Shown here: one piece after another, positions 1 to 8,258 of the stretch
Numbering within the stretch: the stretch's first letter is position 1
Layout of the letters: each line of letters starts with the position of its first letter
Assembly (NCBI GenBank): GCA_004299305.1
Contig: SCPZ01000139.1
Span: forward strand, 1-33,236
Source: Methylobacter sp.
Lineage (GTDB): Bacteria; Pseudomonadota; Gammaproteobacteria; Methylococcales; Methylomonadaceae
DNA length: 33,236 nucleotides
Direction of reading: 5' to 3'
Notes under the pieces: model-generated
What the model was told of the DNA's origin: nothing
The model's database searches: none
The model's input: only the letters and a program-made list of their open reading frames with translations
Program-made: the position numbers and the translations under genes

Positions 1-110
1 ACGGATAGGACTGATTTACACGGATTTTTAGTTCGCCCCCAGTTTGTTTGCACTCTTAAATCAGTGTTTATCCGTTTAATCGGTGTCATCCGTGTTCTAT
101 TGTGCATACG
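1..110. repeat. Dispersed intergenic repeat copy (ATCCGTGTTCTAT family)
   Basis: Non-coding stretch downstream of flgL. It contains several ATCCGT/ATCGGTGT-type words and ends in ATCCGTGTTCTAT near 88-100. A related sequence with the words ATCAGTGTTATCC and GCGTTCTAT lies at about 27030-27052, after the formate dehydrogenase operon. Nothing coding is visible between 1 and 192. The similarity is seen directly; that it is a genome-wide dispersed repeat is inferred from only two copies. Confidence 0.45.
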
Positions 111-192
111 CTGAATAGTTACAATACCTTTAAATATAATTTCTGTGCAACTACTCAGTAGCTATACTGCGAGCGGTCACGAATAGTTACTG

Positions 193-1551
193 TTATGCAA
201 GATAATTAAATAACGACAATTTTTTTACTTGGGCGAAAGTCTGCTGGGCTGCCTGTAACGCCGTAGATTGCAATTGATACTTGCTGATTGCATCGGCATA
301 ATCAAGATCCTGGGTTTCGGAAAGCGTTGACTTAGTGTCCAATATAAATTTTTCATTTTGGGATTCTTGACTATCCAAAACATTCAGCCTCACGCCAACA
401 CTGGTTCTTGCCTCCAAAAAACTACTCCGTGCGGTATCGAGATCGGTTAAAACATCGCCAAGTTGCTTTTGAAAAACTTGCACCGGCGCTACGGGCAAAT
501 CGGCTCCCGCCTTGCTCTGTCCATTACTAAAACCGGCATCCGTTAAAAATGTTCCTGACCTATTATTAATTTGTACGCTGTTGACAGCGCCTGGGGCTAG
601 TGAAACAAACTCGATTCTATTACCGTTACTCCGCGCCCGAATAGCAGCAGGCGCCGATGAACCGGTTGCTGTAAGTTGCTTATTAACTTCGGCGGCAATC
701 GCATCTACATTGGCAAAACTTTTACCGCTCAAGTCTATTGTTGAGGTATGAGAGGATAATGTTGGCGGCACAGTAGACGGCAGTTGTTCCACACTGGAAA
801 CCAGGTCAAATGTAGTGGTACCCAGAGCTTGAGGAGGATTATTGTAATCCAAACCATAACGTAAAAATCTGTCGCCGGTGATTGCGCCGGGGGTGGCATC
901 AAAAGTAGCGCCCAAGCTCGCAGACAACGACTTTAAGGTATTAAAAATACTACGTTTGCCATTCTCATCCGCAGCCGGACTACTCGAATTTATATTTTCA
1001 AATACATCAAGCCCCAAATCGCCATCGGCAACCTGCCGGGTAGGACTAATTTGCACGACTCGCTGCTGTGGACCGCCTTGATAAACATATTCACCTGTTG
1101 CAGGGTGTTCCACAAAAGCGGGTATCTTGGAAAGATGACCTGAAAAAATAAATTCACCATTGGCATTTTGGGTATTGGCGACCCCGGCCAACGCTTGAAC
1201 TAACTGGTCCACTTCAATCTTGATCGATAGCCTGTCACTGCTGCTTAGGCTATCGTTCATACCTTGTATGGTCAATTCTTTGGCGCGATCCAATAGATTA
1301 CCCGAGGTTTCCAGTGCAGAGTCCTCAATATTCAATCGCCCACGCACAGTAGCAATATTACTTTGATACTGATTTGTTTTTGCAATCGTTGAATCTAAAT
1401 CCAATACCCTCACCGCTGCCGCCGGATCTTCAGCAGGAGCTGACACTTTGAGCCCGGAACTTAATTGCTGCTGTATCTTAGCCAACTTAGTTTGCTGATT
1501 GGCCATCCCATTAACACTAAGCTGTTGTGCCCACGCCGTTGAAATTCTCAT
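193..1551 (-). CDS. flgL: Flagellar hook-associated protein 3 (hook-filament junction)
   Basis: FlgL is a flagellin-like protein that joins the hook cap region to the filament outside the cell, next to FlgK. The N-terminal segment (about residues 1-110, beginning MRISTAWAQQ, with many heptad-like Gln/Leu/Ser positions) and the C-terminal helix (about 380-452, ending SLFNYLA) resemble the paired D0/D1 helices of flagellin-family proteins. At 452 residues it is longer than the enterobacterial protein (a little over 300), the extra length being in the central variable domain. A GGAG ribosome site lies about 9 nt upstream of the ATG. It is the last gene of the flgG-L unit and starts 11 nt after the flgK stop. 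Assignment is strong from the N-terminus plus operon position. Confidence 0.93.
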   Translation of the reverse strand: MRISTAWAQQLSVNGMANQQTKLAKIQQQLSSGLKVSAPAEDPAAAVRVLDLDSTIAKTNQYQSNIATVRGRLNIEDSALETSGNLLDRAKELTIQGMNDSLSSSDRLSIKIEVDQLVQALAGVANTQNANGEFIFSGHLSKIPAFVEHPATGEYVYQGGPQQRVVQISPTRQVADGDLGLDVFENINSSSPAADENGKRSIFNTLKSLSASLGATFDATPGAITGDRFLRYGLDYNNPPQALGTTTFDLVSSVEQLPSTVPPTLSSHTSTIDLSGKSFANVDAIAAEVNKQLTATGSSAPAAIRARSNGNRIEFVSLAPGAVNSVQINNRSGTFLTDAGFSNGQSKAGADLPVAPVQVFQKQLGDVLTDLDTARSSFLEARTSVGVRLNVLDSQESQNEKFILDTKSTLSETQDLDYADAISKYQLQSTALQAAQQTFAQVKKLSLFNYLA

Positions 1552-1562
1552 CGCTATCGCTC

Positions 1563-3404
1563 CTATCTAACTGCGCCTATCAAAGTATCAAATAAGGACT
1601 TCACTATTGAAATTGATTGTGCCGACGCCTGATACGCTTGTTGGAACTTTATTAGGTTAGCGGCCTCTTCGTCCAAATTCACACCAGCCAAACTCTCCCT
1701 GGACCCCTTAGCCTGATTTAACAAAGCTTCCTGCGCCGAAGAACCCAATTCAGCGGCGCGCGTCAAGGTTCCGACACCGGAAACGATTTGACCATAAGCG
1801 CCATTAAATGAGGCGCTCCCGCCTAACATTCTCAATTGATTGCCAAGATCCGCCAGTTGCAATGCATTTCTATTATCACCAGGCATAGGGCCGTTGATAG
1901 TGACGTAAACAGGATTACCTAATGCATCTACAACAGGAACACCCAATTCATCAAGTTTTGGCACCGGTTTATTGGTCGCGGGATCAACTTCTATATTGGT
2001 GGCTGCCGCGATTTTTCTCGGGTCATCAATAGCAACCCCAATTTCACGGGCCGCACTATAAGTCGGCCTGGTTAGAAACTCATCCCCGACCGATATGGTT
2101 TTGCCATTCAAATCAACGGTTATATCGATACCCGGCAAATCGGTTGCGTCGATATTGGCGGGTTGGTCCGCTGCAAACGACAAGGCAAACACATTGGCTA
2201 CAGGAGGCACAGTAGGGCCGGCCGTAAGATTAATTACTTGATTATCCCTCGCCCTGGTCAAGGTGTAATTCACCCCGCCGGCATACTTCAAAGTAAAATC
2301 ACTGTAATCCAGGTTTGCCGCTGCCGATGGCTTGACATTGACATCCTGGAAACTAGCCGTAACGACAGCATTACCACTATTACGCGAATTCTGTATCACA
2401 GGAATGGAAGTAGCGGAAAAATTAAATACGTCCGCACCCGGCAGTCCGCTTAGATCAAAACCTTTTTTATGCAGCGCATTAAAGTCCATTGCCAAACCGG
2501 CTGCTACCCGACCCAGCTGTTGCTGCGCCGGATCCAACACTTCATCCCTAAATCTTAGTGAACCCGCCAACGAACCGCCGCTAATTTGACTGGTTATATC
2601 CGTGATTCCATTGGCCGTCTTAATCCCGATTCCCATTTTAGTTGGATCAAATTGAGACTGAAGCGTGGTAAAGCTTGCCGCCCCGCCATTAAGAACCAGC
2701 GCCTGTCCATTACCGATAAAAACACTAGAAGCACCGTCCTTCTGAGGGAGCACCGAAACATTGACGATTTCGGCCAACTTTGACAGCAAAGCATCCTGTT
2801 TATCCAATAAATCATTGGGCTTTCTTAAGCCTTGTGTTTTACCCAGATCGGCTGTGATTTGTACATTAAGATCGGCTATTGACTTGGCTAAGGAGTTAAT
2901 ATCGTTAACCATGGCTCCCATATCGTTATTATTCTGCGTGCGTATTTCTTCAAATCTGCCGCTCATCGTATTGAAGCTTTGCGCTAGATTACTCGATTCA
3001 GACAACAACACCTGCCGGGAAGGAATTGACGCCGGGTCATTCGCCACTTCATTCACCGCATTAAAAAAACGATTCATAACCGGGGCAATGCCGGTAGTCG
3101 GGTCGGCCATAAGATTATCAACGCTCGTAGCAAGCTGATGGTAATGATCTACATCCCCAAATGCGGAAAGACTGGAACTCAATTGTTTATTAATAAACTG
3201 GTCATAACTGCGCGTGACATTAGTAACGTTTACGCCCTGACCGATATAGCCGTCACCGGTAAATTGTGCAGGTTTAGTACCCTGCTCCACGCGTTGACGG
3301 CTATAACCCTCTGTATTGACATTGGAAATATTATGCTGAACCGTTTCCAAAGAGCGCTGGGCAGCCATCAAGCCTGACAATGATGTTGCTAATAATCCAC
3401 CCAT
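1563..3404 (-). CDS. flgK: Flagellar hook-associated protein 1
   Basis: FlgK is the first junction protein between hook and filament, exported through the flagellar type III apparatus. The start MGGLLATSLSGLMAAQRSLETVQHN followed by NISNVNTEGYSRQRV is the classic rod/hook/HAP N-terminal signature (residues 1-40). The C-terminus (about 570-613, with NLIKFQQAYQASAQ) is the matching C-terminal D0 helix. 613 residues is within the normal range for the family. A strong AGGAGGG ribosome site lies 6-7 nt before the ATG. It sits between flgJ and flgL with short gaps, as in most gammaproteobacteria. I saw no convincing promoter in the 46-nt gap in front of it, so it is probably transcribed from the flgG promoter. 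Confidence 0.95.
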   Translation of the reverse strand: MGGLLATSLSGLMAAQRSLETVQHNISNVNTEGYSRQRVEQGTKPAQFTGDGYIGQGVNVTNVTRSYDQFINKQLSSSLSAFGDVDHYHQLATSVDNLMADPTTGIAPVMNRFFNAVNEVANDPASIPSRQVLLSESSNLAQSFNTMSGRFEEIRTQNNNDMGAMVNDINSLAKSIADLNVQITADLGKTQGLRKPNDLLDKQDALLSKLAEIVNVSVLPQKDGASSVFIGNGQALVLNGGAASFTTLQSQFDPTKMGIGIKTANGITDITSQISGGSLAGSLRFRDEVLDPAQQQLGRVAAGLAMDFNALHKKGFDLSGLPGADVFNFSATSIPVIQNSRNSGNAVVTASFQDVNVKPSAAANLDYSDFTLKYAGGVNYTLTRARDNQVINLTAGPTVPPVANVFALSFAADQPANIDATDLPGIDITVDLNGKTISVGDEFLTRPTYSAAREIGVAIDDPRKIAAATNIEVDPATNKPVPKLDELGVPVVDALGNPVYVTINGPMPGDNRNALQLADLGNQLRMLGGSASFNGAYGQIVSGVGTLTRAAELGSSAQEALLNQAKGSRESLAGVNLDEEAANLIKFQQAYQASAQSISIVKSLFDTLIGAVR

Positions 3405-3450
3405 AATACCCTCCTGTTCTGCGCGTTAGATGCCGAACTTGATCTGCTCA

Positions 3451-4512
3451 TTAATTGTTCATCGCCATGATTACATCGGGCTCAAATTCGGCCATCGTAT
3501 TGCCTTGATAAATGCTCATTACCTTGTCGGCATATCTCGGATCGGTTGCATAACCCGCCCGTTGCAATTCATGCATATACTGTTCCGCATTACCCACTTT
3601 CTTTAAGGCATCGCCATAACGCGGGTTATCTTTTATAAAGTCCACATAGTCCTTAAAACTTTCTTCGAATGAATCGTAGGATCTAAACCCGGCATTAACT
3701 TTTTTAGCAATACCCTGATCAAATTCCAAAGTCACCACTTTAGCTTGTTTACCCTGCCAAGCTTTATCCGCTTTAATATTAAACAAATTAAAACTGTTGC
3801 TGCCATTGCTGTTTTTTATTACAGAACGCCCCCAACCGCTTTCCAGCGCGGCTTGCGCCAAGAGAACCTTGGGTTCCACGCCCAATTCCCTGGCCGCCTG
3901 GACGGCTAAAGGATGCAAACGCCTGACAAACTCTTCCGCCGACTGTATCGGCTGTGCATGATCGGCGCTTAATGCGCCGGATTGCGCAGGAAAAACACGA
4001 TCAGCATTGAACGGAAATTCAGTCATCTCATCAAGTGGACGTCGGTCCTGAACATAAGGAGACACCTTAACTAGGCCATCATCTGCAAGCCCCTCGGTTT
4101 TATTGCTCAATTGCTGCCGATTAAGGCCATGAACCTGTTCAGAACCGTTAGCCGATATGCCCCCCGACCTGTTCAGGTAATCTTCAATACCTTGCTTATC
4201 ATGTTTAGGCTTATCGGGGCTCAATTGCTTGACGATTAAGTCAGCCAAACCGACGCCGGGCGACCCCGACAAATGCACGGCTAACTGCTGATCATACATA
4301 TCGCTATAAAACTTGCTTTGATCGCTATCCATAGCGCCGTCTGCCAGCTTTGCCGCACGCATACTTTTAAGCACATTATTTAGAAAAATCGATTCAAATT
4401 GCTTGGCGACTTCCTTCAACGCTTCCGGCGACTCTTTCCTGGCTTGGCCTTTTAATTTAGCCAAGCCATTGAAGTCGGTATAAACATCAGCATTTTGTGG
4501 TCCGTTTAACAT
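3451..4512 (-). CDS. flgJ: Flagellar rod assembly protein / peptidoglycan hydrolase FlgJ
   Basis: This is a two-domain FlgJ that caps the growing rod and cuts peptidoglycan in the periplasm so the rod can pass. The rod-cap domain lies at about residues 25-100 (KEVAKQFESIFLNNVLKSMR, then the GVGLADLIVKQL segment). A polar linker follows at about 100-190. The C-terminal glucosaminidase/muramidase domain (about 190-340) has the catalytic Glu in ALESGWG (Glu224) and a downstream FNLFNIKADKAW motif. At 353 residues it is the long, enzyme-bearing form typical of gammaproteobacteria, not the short form lacking the hydrolase. A GGAGGT ribosome site precedes the ATG. It lies between flgI and flgK. Confidence 0.95.
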   Translation of the reverse strand: MLNGPQNADVYTDFNGLAKLKGQARKESPEALKEVAKQFESIFLNNVLKSMRAAKLADGAMDSDQSKFYSDMYDQQLAVHLSGSPGVGLADLIVKQLSPDKPKHDKQGIEDYLNRSGGISANGSEQVHGLNRQQLSNKTEGLADDGLVKVSPYVQDRRPLDEMTEFPFNADRVFPAQSGALSADHAQPIQSAEEFVRRLHPLAVQAARELGVEPKVLLAQAALESGWGRSVIKNSNGSNSFNLFNIKADKAWQGKQAKVVTLEFDQGIAKKVNAGFRSYDSFEESFKDYVDFIKDNPRYGDALKKVGNAEQYMHELQRAGYATDPRYADKVMSIYQGNTMAEFEPDVIMAMNN

Positions 4513-4553
4513 AGCAACCTCCGCCTAAATAATGCGCTTAAAAACTGACAATT

Positions 4554-5657
4554 TTAGATAACAATTAATTCGGCATGTAAGGAGCCGGCTGATTTCAGCG
4601 CTTCCAGAATAGCCACCAAATCGCTAGGCGCAGCACCTACATCGTTGACCGCCTTAACAATTTCATCGAGGGAAACGCCGGGATTAAACACAAACATATG
4701 GTTTTTCTCTTCTTCAATCTTTATATTCGATTTCGGTGTAACCACCGTTTGACCGCCGGATAATGCATTGGGCTGACTGACCTGGGGATTTTCACTGATA
4801 GTGACGGTCAAACTGCCATGAGACACCGCCGCAGGCTGGACCCGGACCTTACCGTTAATGACGACAGTCCCGGTACGAGAGTTAATAATGACACGCGCCG
4901 GTGCATCATCTGGAATGACCATCATGTTTTCGACCACCGAAGCAAACGTCACTTTTTGATTAGGATCTAAAGGCGCGTTAACCCTCACCGAAGTCGCATC
5001 GATCGCCTTTGCGGCATTAGCCCCCAATACCTTGTTAATAGACTCCGCCATACGGTTGGCGGTGGTGAAATCCGACGTGTGTAGGTTAAAGATCAACGCA
5101 TCGCCTTCACCAAAGGACGTGTTAACAGTGCGCTCGACTGTTGCCCCATTAGGAATACGGCCCACATTGGGATTATTGACCGTGATACTTGAACCATCCT
5201 GGCCTGAAGCGCTCAAACCGCTTACCACCAAACTACCCTGAGCAATCGCATAGACCTGTCCATCAGCCCCTTTCAACGGACTCATTAACAAGGTTCCGCC
5301 GCGTAAACTTTTGGCATCGCCCAGCGAAGAAACGGTGACGTCAATCGCCTGGCCTGGCTTAGAAAATGCGGGCAGCTCGGCTTGAATAGAGACCGCCGCA
5401 ATGTTTTTTGCTTTAGGATCAACGCCGGGAGGCAAGGTCAAGCCAAGACGCGCCAACATACTGCGTAAGCTTTGCCCGGTAAATGTAGTTTTATCGCCGG
5501 ATTTATCCAATCCGACCACCAAGCCGTAGCCTACCAACTGATTGCTGCGCACGCCTTCAATAGAGGCAATATCCTTGATACGTTCAGCGCCAACCGGCCC
5601 GCTGTAGGCAATAGCCAATAAAACCAGGCAAATAAAGCGCTTATATAGTGTGTTCAT
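4554..5657 (-). CDS. flgI: Flagellar P-ring protein precursor
   Basis: FlgI forms the P ring, the bushing around the rod in the peptidoglycan layer. The N-terminus ([20 protein letters not shown], cleavage probably after VGA at about residue 24) is a Sec signal peptide, consistent with its known export to the periplasm independently of the flagellar secretion system. The mature start [20 protein letters not shown] and the [11 protein letters not shown] segment are highly characteristic, as is the C-terminal [19 protein letters not shown] region. 367 residues matches the family. An AAGGA ribosome site lies close upstream. The flgH stop is 15 nt before its ATG. P-ring assembly depends on FlgA, encoded divergently at 13089. 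Confidence 0.96.
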   Translation of the reverse strand: MNTLYKRFICLVLLAIAYSGPVGAERIKDIASIEGVRSNQLVGYGLVVGLDKSGDKTTFTGQSLRSMLARLGLTLPPGVDPKAKNIAAVSIQAELPAFSKPGQAIDVTVSSLGDAKSLRGGTLLMSPLKGADGQVYAIAQGSLVVSGLSASGQDGSSITVNNPNVGRIPNGATVERTVNTSFGEGDALIFNLHTSDFTTANRMAESINKVLGANAAKAIDATSVRVNAPLDPNQKVTFASVVENMMVIPDDAPARVIINSRTGTVVINGKVRVQPAAVSHGSLTVTISENPQVSQPNALSGGQTVVTPKSNIKIEEEKNHMFVFNPGVSLDEIVKAVNDVGAAPSDLVAILEALKSAGSLHAELIVI

Positions 5658-5672
5658 GTCCTTATCCTTAAC

Positions 5673-6377
5673 TTAGAATGGAAACCACGGACTTTGCAGA
5701 ATTCTTGACAGCCAACCCATTTTACTGGCGTCAGCCATGGCGCCCTCGCCTACGTACATAATGGTTACATCGGCCACTTTGTCCGAGGTGATAATATTGG
5801 ATGAATTTATATCGACCGGCCTGACAATACCGGACAACCTGATGAATTCATCGCCCTGGTTTAAGGTAACTCTTTTCTCGCCCCGTACACTTAAATTGCC
5901 GTTGGGTAACAGCTCGACAACCGTAACGGAAATATTACCGCTTAAACTATTGCTTTGATCCGCCGCGCCTGTTCCTTTAAATTCTTTTTGGGATGCCAGC
6001 GAGGTTTGAATGTTCTGCCCCGTCAACGTAGATGCCGCAATACCAAACATTGAGGGAACCTCGGCTGACATTGAGGTATCTTTTTTAGTGTTAAGATCGT
6101 CAGCTTTTTTCGCCTGGGTTTTCTCCAGCAGGGTAATCGTTATAATATCCCCAACCCTTTTTGCCGTGTGATCTTCAAACAGGCGCATATCGTAACCGGA
6201 CTGGTAGATTGACCCGCTGTTTTGCACCGGCGGCCTTAAATCAGCCGGGGCAACAGGTGCAAATGCGGGATCTCTTTGCGGTATGGAGGTACAAGCCTCC
6301 AACAGCGACAGAGTGACCGCAACAAGGCAAAACGCCGAACTGCGGCCCACTGTATAACTTGATTTTTGAGTCATCAT
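5673..6377 (-). CDS. flgH: Flagellar L-ring lipoprotein
   Basis: FlgH makes the L ring in the outer membrane. The N-terminus has a lipoprotein signal: a hydrophobic stretch (about residues 14-25) followed by LLEAC with the lipidated Cys at residue 29. Downstream, DMRLFEDHTAKRVGDIITITLLE and the later GNLSVRGEKRVTLNQGDEFIRLSGIVRP block are the conserved FlgH core. 234 residues is typical. Two adjacent ATG codons open the frame; the first was taken because a GAGGTGAGGG ribosome site precedes it. The gene is tightly placed between flgG and flgI. Confidence 0.96.
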   Translation of the reverse strand: MMTQKSSYTVGRSSAFCLVAVTLSLLEACTSIPQRDPAFAPVAPADLRPPVQNSGSIYQSGYDMRLFEDHTAKRVGDIITITLLEKTQAKKADDLNTKKDTSMSAEVPSMFGIAASTLTGQNIQTSLASQKEFKGTGAADQSNSLSGNISVTVVELLPNGNLSVRGEKRVTLNQGDEFIRLSGIVRPVDINSSNIITSDKVADVTIMYVGEGAMADASKMGWLSRILQSPWFPF

Positions 6378-6392
6378 GCCCTCACCTCTAAC

Positions 6393-7187
6393 TTATAATT
6401 GTTGCGTCACAAAGGACAGCATCTGGTCGGTTGTCGAAATCGCCTTGGAGTTCATCTCGTAAGCCCGTTGCGTTTCAATCATGTTGACCAGCTCCTCAAC
6501 GACATTGACATTGGAGGTTTCCAAGGAGTTTTGAACCAATGTGCCAAATTCTCCCTGCCCCGGCGTTCCCACTATCGGCGCGCCGCTGGAAGCGGATTCC
6601 CGGTAAAGGTTTTCGCCAACCGCCTCCAATCCGGTAGGATTGATAAAACTAGCCGTCTGGATTTGCCCCAATACGACCGGCGTAGCAGAGCCCGGTTGTA
6701 AAACGGACACCGTGCCGTCAGTGCCGATAGTGAAGCTACCTGGCAGCGCATCGGCAGGCACAGTAATCGCCGGATTCAGCGTTAATCCGCCTGAAGTGAC
6801 CAACTGCCCTGTTGAGTCTAACTTCAAAGAGCCGTCGCGGGTGTAATTGGTATCGCCATTAGGCATTAAAATTTGCAGGAAGCCCCGGCCATTAATTGCC
6901 ACATCCAAGGCATTTTCTGTAGGCTGAACATTGCCCTGCGTGTGCAGCTTTTCGGTAGCCACGGTTCTTACACCAGTTCCTAACTGCAAGCCTGTCGGCA
7001 ATTGGGTGTTTTGAGTAGATTGCGCGCCGACCTGACGGATATTTTGATACATAAGGTCTTCAAAAACGGCCCTGCCCCTTTTAAATCCCGTGGTATTGAC
7101 GTTCGCCAAGTTATTGGAAATAACCGCCATTCTTGTTTGCTGGGCATCCAGGCCGGATTTAGCTACCCATAATGCGCGTTCTGTCAT
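6393..7187 (-). CDS. flgG: Flagellar basal-body distal rod protein
   Basis: FlgG builds the distal rod. The N-terminus ([20 protein letters not shown], then [26 protein letters not shown]) and the C-terminus ([23 protein letters not shown]) are the family hallmarks, and 264 residues is close to the usual 260. The conserved LQLGTGVRT segment is present. It has an AAGGAG ribosome site. It opens the second minus-strand unit (flgG to flgL): a TGGCAT-N6-TGCTT sigma-54-like site lies at 7230-7246 and a terminator-bearing repeat plus a toxin-antitoxin module separates it from flgF. Confidence 0.97.
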   Translation of the reverse strand: MTERALWVAKSGLDAQQTRMAVISNNLANVNTTGFKRGRAVFEDLMYQNIRQVGAQSTQNTQLPTGLQLGTGVRTVATEKLHTQGNVQPTENALDVAINGRGFLQILMPNGDTNYTRDGSLKLDSTGQLVTSGGLTLNPAITVPADALPGSFTIGTDGTVSVLQPGSATPVVLGQIQTASFINPTGLEAVGENLYRESASSGAPIVGTPGQGEFGTLVQNSLETSNVNVVEELVNMIETQRAYEMNSKAISTTDQMLSFVTQQL

Positions 7188-7229
7188 GATAATCTCCTTA
7201 GTGCCAATTTATTGTCTTACTTAAATTGT

Positions 7230-7246
7230 AAGCACGGTTCATGCCA
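7230..7246 (-). promoter_or_regulatory. Sigma-54 type promoter for flgG
   Basis: Read on the minus strand the site is TGGCAT-GAACCG-TGCTT, with the invariant GG and GC dinucleotides exactly 10 nt apart. It shares TGGCAT and TGCTT with the sites in front of flgB and flgA. The predicted transcript would start near 7220, about 33 nt before the flgG ATG. It implies an independent flgGHIJKL transcription unit. Confidence 0.75.
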
Positions 7247-7268
7247 TATTTACTTGAACGTCAAAAAA

Positions 7269-7324
7269 CCAACGCGTTTCCCAAAAAAAAGCCGAGCTAG
7301 GCTCGGCGTTTCTGAAAATTACTC
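7269..7324. repeat. Direct repeat R1 flanking higBA (terminator-bearing)
   Basis: A 56-nt segment starting CCAACGCGTTTCCC and ending GAAAATTACTC. It is nearly identical to 8175-8231 (one single-base indel and a few substitutions). The two copies are in the same orientation and bracket the higBA module. Confidence 0.85.
7283..7307 (-). terminator. Rho-independent terminator downstream of higA
   Basis: On the minus strand a perfect 7-bp stem GCCGAGC/GCTCGGC with a 3-nt loop is followed by eight T. It lies about 135 nt beyond the higA stop and upstream of the flgG promoter, so it should end higBA transcripts before flgG. Confidence 0.8.
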
Positions 7325-7351
7325 CTAATCTTGCGCTGGCTGCGCTGTTTT

Positions 7352-7425
7352 CCAAACTCCAGCTTGGGAGTCTTGGAAGCTCCAGTTTCCTGTCTCGCGA
7401 AGCTGGAGCTTGGGAACTAGCAAAA
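7352..7425. repeat. Palindromic AGCTCCAGCTTGGGA-type intergenic repeat
   Basis: It contains an inverted repeat AAGCTCCAG (7377-7385) / CTGGAGCTT (7403-7411) and a further CTCCAGCTTGGGAG word. Its right edge GCTTGGGAAC-T-AGCAAAA (7408-7425) recurs with one mismatch at 8146-8163 on the other side of higBA. Non-coding as far as I can see. Confidence 0.6.
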
Positions 7426-7442
7426 CCCGACCCAGCTGAAAC

Positions 7443-7799
7443 CTAAGCCGCCTCGCGCGGTAACACCTCGCGCTCAATAGTAGGTAATGCTTTTTGTTTG
7501 GCAATGCGCAAATCATAACCTATTTGCAGGTTAAGCCAGAATTGGGCCGAAGTACCGAAATAACGCGCTAGACGCAATGCCGTTTCAGGGGTGATAGCAC
7601 GACGTTCACGCACAATGTCATTGATGCGGGTAGACGGAACTTTAAGCGCCAATGCCAACGCATTTGCAGTCATGCCAAGCGGTGCCAAAAACTCTTCGCG
7701 CAGAATTTCTCCAGGATGGATGGGTGGCAGCTTACCCAGATGGGTATCGGCCAAGTTAGAAAAGTCGAGTGTGTCCAAGTCTTCAATATGAATGGTCAT
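7443..7799 (-). CDS. higA: HigA-family antitoxin (XRE-type HTH)
   Basis: This is the antitoxin and autorepressor of a type II toxin-antitoxin pair. After an acidic N-terminal tail (IEDLDTLDF), the HPGEILREEFLAPLGMTANALA segment (about residues 28-50) starts a helix-turn-helix domain that runs to about 95, with the VPSTRINDIVRERRAITPETALRLARYFGTS pattern typical of HigA/VapI antidotes. 118 residues is slightly longer than the common 95-105. A strong AAAGGAGG ribosome site precedes the ATG. It follows the toxin gene by 12 nt, the toxin-first order characteristic of higBA. It sits between two flagellar transcription units and has no evident role in motility. Confidence 0.9.
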   Translation of the reverse strand: MTIHIEDLDTLDFSNLADTHLGKLPPIHPGEILREEFLAPLGMTANALALALKVPSTRINDIVRERRAITPETALRLARYFGTSAQFWLNLQIGYDLRIAKQKALPTIEREVLPREAA

Positions 7800-7811
7800 G
7801 GTAGTCCTCCT

Positions 7812-8093
7812 TTAGTGGTAATCAATAATTTCAACGTCATAGGCGTGGCCGTTTTCAAATCGAAAACACAAGCGCCATTGCCCATTAATACGCAAGCTAA
7901 ACAGCCCGGAACGATCACCGCGCAAGGCTTCCAGCCGGTTGCCCGGCGGCACGCGTAAATCATCAAGCCGTTCAGCCTTATCCAGCATATCCAGTTTTCG
8001 TCGCGCCACCTGAAGCACATCGGACGGAAGCTTACGTTCCCGCTCATTGGCGAACACAGCTGCTGTGGTTTTATTGGCAAATGTTTTAATCAT
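7812..8093 (-). CDS. higB: HigB-family toxin (RelE-like mRNA interferase)
   Basis: HigB proteins are ribosome-dependent mRNA nucleases neutralised by HigA. The 93-residue product starting MIKTFANKTTAAVF has the family pattern: LPSDVLQVARRKLDMLDKAERLDDLRVPPGNRLEALRGDRSGLFSLRINGQWRLCFRF, then HAYDVEIIDYH at the C-terminus. Basic residues in RLEALRGDR and the INGQWRLCF strand fit the RelE-fold active region. A longer frame with an ATG at 8126 exists, but the start at 8093 fits HigB length and homology, and the extra residues would lie over the probable operator. The predicted toxin is intact, so the module is probably functional. Confidence 0.9.
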   Translation of the reverse strand: MIKTFANKTTAAVFANERERKLPSDVLQVARRKLDMLDKAERLDDLRVPPGNRLEALRGDRSGLFSLRINGQWRLCFRFENGHAYDVEIIDYH

Positions 8094-8105
8094 GAGGATA
8101 AGAAT

Positions 8106-8136
8106 ATAACGCAATACGTTAAACATAAAGCGTTAT
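8106..8136. promoter_or_regulatory. Probable HigA operator/promoter region
   Basis: An inverted repeat ATAACGC (8106-8112) / GCGTTAT (8130-8136) lies immediately upstream of higB, with a further AACG...CGTT pair at 8108-8120 inside it. HigA antitoxins repress their own promoters through palindromes in this position. The palindrome is seen; its binding by HigA is inferred. Confidence 0.55.
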
Positions 8137-8174
8137 TACACCGGCGCTTGGGAACCAGCAAAAATCAGGAAAAT

Positions 8175-8231
8175 CCAACGCGTTTCCCCAAAAAAAAGCC
8201 GAGCTAGGCTCGGCATTCCTGAAAATTACTC
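8175..8231. repeat. Direct repeat R2 flanking higBA (terminator-bearing)
   Basis: A 57-nt copy of the segment at 7269-7324, same orientation. It lies between the flgF stop and the higB promoter. The short word GCTTGGGAACCAGCAAAA just left of it (8146-8163) is also duplicated on the other side of higBA. Confidence 0.85.
8190..8214 (-). terminator. Rho-independent terminator downstream of flgF
   Basis: On the minus strand it has the same 7-bp stem, 3-nt loop and eight-T tail as the copy at 7283-7307. It begins about 45 nt past the flgF stop and should end the flgBCDEF transcript. Confidence 0.8.
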
Positions 8232-8258
8232 ATACTCATAGAAAATTCCATTAGTTTC

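Noticed and set aside
3422-3436. Possible sigma-54 site before flgK
   Set aside because: It has GG-N10-GC on the minus strand but lacks the TGGCAT and TGCTT blocks of the other three sites, and would leave almost no leader.
8094-8126. Longer HigB start at 8126
   Set aside because: It adds 11 hydrophobic residues not typical of HigB and covers the palindrome likely to be the operator.
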